A stretch of 55,520 nt of DNA from Yersinia similis (lineage in GTDB: Bacteria; Pseudomonadota; Gammaproteobacteria; Enterobacterales; Enterobacteriaceae): assembly GCF_001053095.1 (NCBI RefSeq), contig NZ_CGBP01000032.1, forward strand, positions 1 through 55,520, written 5' to 3'. How positions within the stretch are numbered: the stretch's first letter is position 1; each line of letters starts with the position of its first letter. Below, piece after piece: positions 52,858-55,520 of the stretch. Under the pieces are notes generated by a model. It was not told the DNA's origin. It worked only from the letters and a program-made list of their open reading frames with translations, and did no database searches. The translations under genes were made by a program, and so were the position numbers.

Positions 52858-53202
52858 ATGAACCTCAATCTGATTGCAGTGACGGCCTGTGTAAGTGGGG
52901 TAGCACATACCTACATGGCAGCCGAACGCCTGGAAAAATTATGCCATCAAGAAAAATGGAGCATCAAGATCGAAACCCAAGGCGCTTTAGGCATTGAGAA
53001 TACGTTAACATCAGAAGATGTTAAATGCGCAGATGTGGTTTTACTGATCACCGATATTGAAATTGATGGCGGGGAACGATTTGCCCATTCGCGATCAATT
53101 AAGATGAGCATTAGCTCTTTTCTACTCACGCCACACAAGACCATCGAAATGATTAAACAAATATCAACGTTGTCCCCTACAACGCAGATCAATATTATTT
53201 AG
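52858..53202 (+). CDS. frwD: PTS fructose-like EIIB, FrwD
   Basis: A 114-aa second EIIB domain with Cys11 in TACVSGVAHTYMAAERL, clearly paralogous to FrwB. As in E. coli the operon carries two EIIB proteins. The 3' end overlaps the convergent yijO gene by 4 nt. Confidence 0.9.
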   Translation: MNLNLIAVTACVSGVAHTYMAAERLEKLCHQEKWSIKIETQGALGIENTLTSEDVKCADVVLLITDIEIDGGERFAHSRSIKMSISSFLLTPHKTIEMIKQISTLSPTTQINII

Positions 53203-54047
53203 CTTTTTAGGTAATGGCTATGGTGTTGACGTCGATATTCTGACGGAGAACGCCCGGTATTTTTACGAAAAACACGACAAAAATAATTACTGTCCGTAAA
53301 GCCACATGAGTGAGCAATTTCTTTTATTTTCGCGTCATAGGTTTTCAATAACTCTTTTGCCTGTTCCAGACGAACATGATTAAGATATTCATTAAATCCA
53401 ATAGATCCTGACTTATTAAATAAATGTGAGAGGTAATTTGGTGAGATATAAAACTTATTCGCTACAGACTCTCGGGTAAGTTCTGATTTAAAATTATTAT
53501 CAATAAATTCTCTTATTGCCTCAAAAAGAGCCCAACTACGAGATGCCGTATGGATTTGCTTTCCTAACAGGTCAGTGCAATGACTGAGCAACCCATTCAC
53601 GATAAAATTGGCCGTTTTTTGCGCGTCAGGTTGTATCATTATTTCATTTAATGCTTTAAGCAAATATGACCCGACACGGGGACCAAGGCGCGCAATGTTT
53701 GTTCTACCAAGCCTCTCTAATTTATATCCATCCCAACGTTGGATACTAAACCCAATTTGCTGCTTGCCAAAAAGAATACTTAATGTTGACGCGGGTTCAT
53801 CCCATACCGAGAAATTCCAACTGTTTGACGGAATATATAATACATCGTTTTTATGCAGAATATTATCCGGTTTATGCAAGCATAACTCTGACAAATGACC
53901 ATCAAGAATAATTTCCAAACGTGTAAAATTAACTTGAAAGGCCAAAGGGGGAACATTTTTTATATTATCAGGGAATCTTATTCTATTGGTATTTTTTGTG
54001 AAAAAAGTAATTTTCTCCGCCAACTGTTCAATATTCATAGATAACAT
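53199..54047 (-). CDS. yijO: AraC-family regulator YijO-like
   Basis: A 282-aa regulator. The C-terminal AraC DNA-binding domain with two HTH motifs (about 185-280) includes ANKFYISPNYLSHLFNKSG and IAHSCGFTDSNYFCRVFRKN then TGRSPSEYR. The N-terminal 150 residues are the effector-binding cupin-like part. Position and length match E. coli YijO, the regulator at the end of the frw-pfl cluster, so it likely activates that operon in response to its sugar. Starts at 54047 or 54038 are both possible. Confidence 0.88.
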   Translation of the reverse strand: MLSMNIEQLAEKITFFTKNTNRIRFPDNIKNVPPLAFQVNFTRLEIILDGHLSELCLHKPDNILHKNDVLYIPSNSWNFSVWDEPASTLSILFGKQQIGFSIQRWDGYKLERLGRTNIARLGPRVGSYLLKALNEIMIQPDAQKTANFIVNGLLSHCTDLLGKQIHTASRSWALFEAIREFIDNNFKSELTRESVANKFYISPNYLSHLFNKSGSIGFNEYLNHVRLEQAKELLKTYDAKIKEIAHSCGFTDSNYFCRVFRKNTGRSPSEYRRQHHSHYLKS

Positions 54048-54112
54048 TCTCTTTATATATATTATTTTTCATTATCACATAATTGACTGACCATACTATC
54101 CTGATTTTTGAT

Positions 54113-54149
54113 AAAAACCCCAGTTAATTCTATGTCAACTGGGGTTTTT
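54113..54149. terminator. Strong bidirectional terminator
   Basis: AAAAACCCCAGTT and AACTGGGGTTTTT form a perfect 13-bp stem with an 11-nt loop, giving A/T tracts on both sides. It separates the PhyH gene (ending 54211) from yijO. Confidence 0.9.
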
Positions 54150-54210
54150 ATATGGGTTTATAACTTGCAGCATTATTACTGTTCAATCATCTTCAAAGGG
54201 AGTCGTCGAC

Positions 54211-54978
54211 TTATAAAACATCCAATAGCCATTTCTGTGCTGGCGTTAAACGGCTCGTGGTTTCAGGTTTTAGCCATTTACGTTGATCCTGTTGCGCGAT
54301 ATCAGCACGGTCAATATACAGCCCATGTAGTACTCTACGACGCGTACCGATAAGGTTAGTTGTCCCACCGTGCCAGGTATGCGCGTTATAAATCATAACA
54401 CTACCTGCTGGTGCTGCGAAAATCACTTCATCCGGATGCGATAATCCCGGATCGGCCATGATATCTTCCGGTAACTCAGGGCGCAGGTGAGTACCGGGAA
54501 TAATACGCGGCGCACCATTTTCAGCGCTGAGATCATCTATTGCCCAAATAGTGTTCACTAAGTGCACTTTAGGAAAATCAGTACGTTCTTTTTTCCAGTC
54601 AGCATGCAAAGGCTGATGACCACCACCATGTAATGCTTCACGGGAATTCAAACTGGATATTTTAAATTCTCCCTGAAAGACATAACGGCAAGCTGAAAGT
54701 ATCAGCGGATGAGACCAGACCTTTTCCCATACAGTACCTTTATTAATGAGATTTGCTATCCGGGTTGCCGTTGCTTCTTGATGATGTTCAATGGCCAGAT
54801 TATTCCCTTCTTTCTGTACAATATTATCAATGGTATTACGCATATCCTCCAACCAGTCAGGATCAATAACATTTTTAATAACGGTATACCCTTTAGTATT
54901 AAGTTCTTTAATAACATTTTCAGGCAACTCGACCGTTGCACCTAACGCATTCAAATACATTTCAGATTGGGTTTTCAT
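54211..54978 (-). CDS. Phytanoyl-CoA dioxygenase (PhyH)-family Fe(II)/2-oxoglutarate oxygenase
   Basis: A 255-aa protein with the metal triad visible: His125 and Asp127 in QPLHADW, distal His203 in NAHTWHGGTTN, and the 2-oxoglutarate Arg at about 213-215 (GTRRRVLHG). Other blocks: GAPRIIPGTHLRPELPEDI and AAPAGSVMIYNAH. Substrates in this family range from phytanoyl-CoA to ectoine and mitomycin-type compounds, so the substrate cannot be named. AGGATC lies about 8 nt before the ATG. It is monocistronic, closed by a strong terminator. Confidence 0.85.
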   Translation of the reverse strand: MKTQSEMYLNALGATVELPENVIKELNTKGYTVIKNVIDPDWLEDMRNTIDNIVQKEGNNLAIEHHQEATATRIANLINKGTVWEKVWSHPLILSACRYVFQGEFKISSLNSREALHGGGHQPLHADWKKERTDFPKVHLVNTIWAIDDLSAENGAPRIIPGTHLRPELPEDIMADPGLSHPDEVIFAAPAGSVMIYNAHTWHGGTTNLIGTRRRVLHGLYIDRADIAQQDQRKWLKPETTSRLTPAQKWLLDVL

Positions 54979-55088
54979 CGCGGATCCTGTTATTTACGTT
55001 CTATTAACATAGTTAAAAAGATACAAGATCATCACCCGAAAATATGTATGTGAATTGTACGATATACTGGATATTTGTGATGTGAAAC

Positions 55089-55520
55089 CTAAGGTGTGAT
55101 GCAGTGCATAAATCCAGATTTCTTGTTTTTTGGGGATAATACAGCATGAAAACTTCTATCTCTTTTTATTGTCAGTGAGCTGCTGACCAGCCCTTTTTTA
55201 GTCCCGGTATGATTGCGCTGCTCGTCATGCTGTTCGGTCTGGGTGGTTAAGGTGACATCGCCACCTGCCGCCAGTTTCAACGCGCCATCCGTTTGCACCG
55301 CGCTGGCACTGAGGGTGATATCGTTTGCTGTCTGCAGATTGATATCGCCCGTGGCGTTCAACTGGCTGCCGAGGAGCGTTTCATCATAGAGATTGACCGA
55401 GCTGGTATGGCGCTTGCTTGAGGATCCACCGGTAACAGACAGGCTGTTGGTGGCCGCGCTGAGAGTAATATTCTGCGCCTGCACATCGATGGTACCGGCA
55501 TTCACCCGCGCCCCCACGGC
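55089..55520 (-). pseudogene. 3' end of a filamentous-haemagglutinin/CdiA-like gene (partial, apparently truncated)
   Basis: The frame is open to the window edge and reads haemagglutinin-repeat text (TIDVQAQNITLSAATNSLSV, SSSKRHTSSVNLYDETLLG, NLQTANDITLSASAVQTDGA). Such proteins are two-partner-secreted exoproteins. The normal repeats stop at TKKGLVSSSLTIKRD, after which an unrelated basic tail (RSFHAVLSPKNKKSGFMH) runs to a stop, so the 3' part, including any toxin domain, appears lost. The 54979-55088 gap has no gene. Confidence 0.7.

Overview
The window looks like the chromosome of an enterobacterium. Yersinia or a close relative is my best guess, an inference from gene content: an E. coli-type frw-pfl operon, a ytcA-mdtNOP operon, P4/CP4-57-type island genes and P2-type prophage remains. 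No rRNA, complete tRNA or CRISPR array was seen.

Region 1 (1-19532) is a P4/CP4-57-type integrative island. Its right end is a 47-nt copy of the 3' half of a tRNA-Ile(CAU) gene next to a P4-type integrase. It carries the usual island genes (DUF5983-like, radC, ardB/klcA, yfjQ, yfjR, yfjP, inovirus gp2-like, alpA), an integrase-coupled fic gene with a candidate antitoxin, and several unknown genes. Its most striking cargo is at 6427-13155: five tightly packed, AT-richer genes on the + strand that encode a helical GASH-like protein, two different P-loop GTPases, a large GAP1-like protein and a caspase-like protease. The last two proteins end in the same roughly 84-residue domain (EAD1-like). 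The layout reads as an NTPase-switched caspase conflict or suicide system, joined to its effector by homotypic adaptor domains.

Region 2 (19533-23673) is a graveyard. On the other side of the att copy lie the eroded remains of a P2-type prophage: an ogr gene with a small deletion, a tail tube gene fused out of frame to the end of gene D, and a sheath gene with a large internal deletion. At the P2 Z/fun moron position sits an apparently intact DUF2778 (Tlde1-like) putative peptidoglycan-targeting toxin with a membrane partner. IS110-family and amidohydrolase fragments follow.

Region 3 (23674-28484) is ytcA-mdtN-mdtO-mdtP, a tripartite efflux pump of the FUSC type.

Region 4 (28548-45160) is a carbohydrate locus that I infer to be for beta-1,2-glucan (sophoro-oligosaccharides). 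The minus-strand operon encodes an UgpC-type ATPase, a GH94 phosphorylase of about 1,117 aa, a LacI regulator, a binding protein, two permeases, a small membrane protein and a cytoplasmic GH3 beta-glucosidase. The divergent plus-strand operon encodes a secreted GH144-like glycanase, an OmpG-like porin and an autotransporter. Two perfect gaaacgtttc LacI-type operators lie in the divergent promoter region. Proposed flow: autotransporter/porin at the surface, glycanase in the periplasm, ABC import, then phosphorolysis by GH94 and hydrolysis by GH3.

Region 5 (45409-54047) is frwA, then divergent frwC-frwB-pflD-pflC-frwD, then yijO: a fructose-like PTS with a glycyl radical enzyme and its activase. 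A PhyH-type dioxygenase and the truncated 3' end of a filamentous-haemagglutinin/CdiA-like gene close the window.
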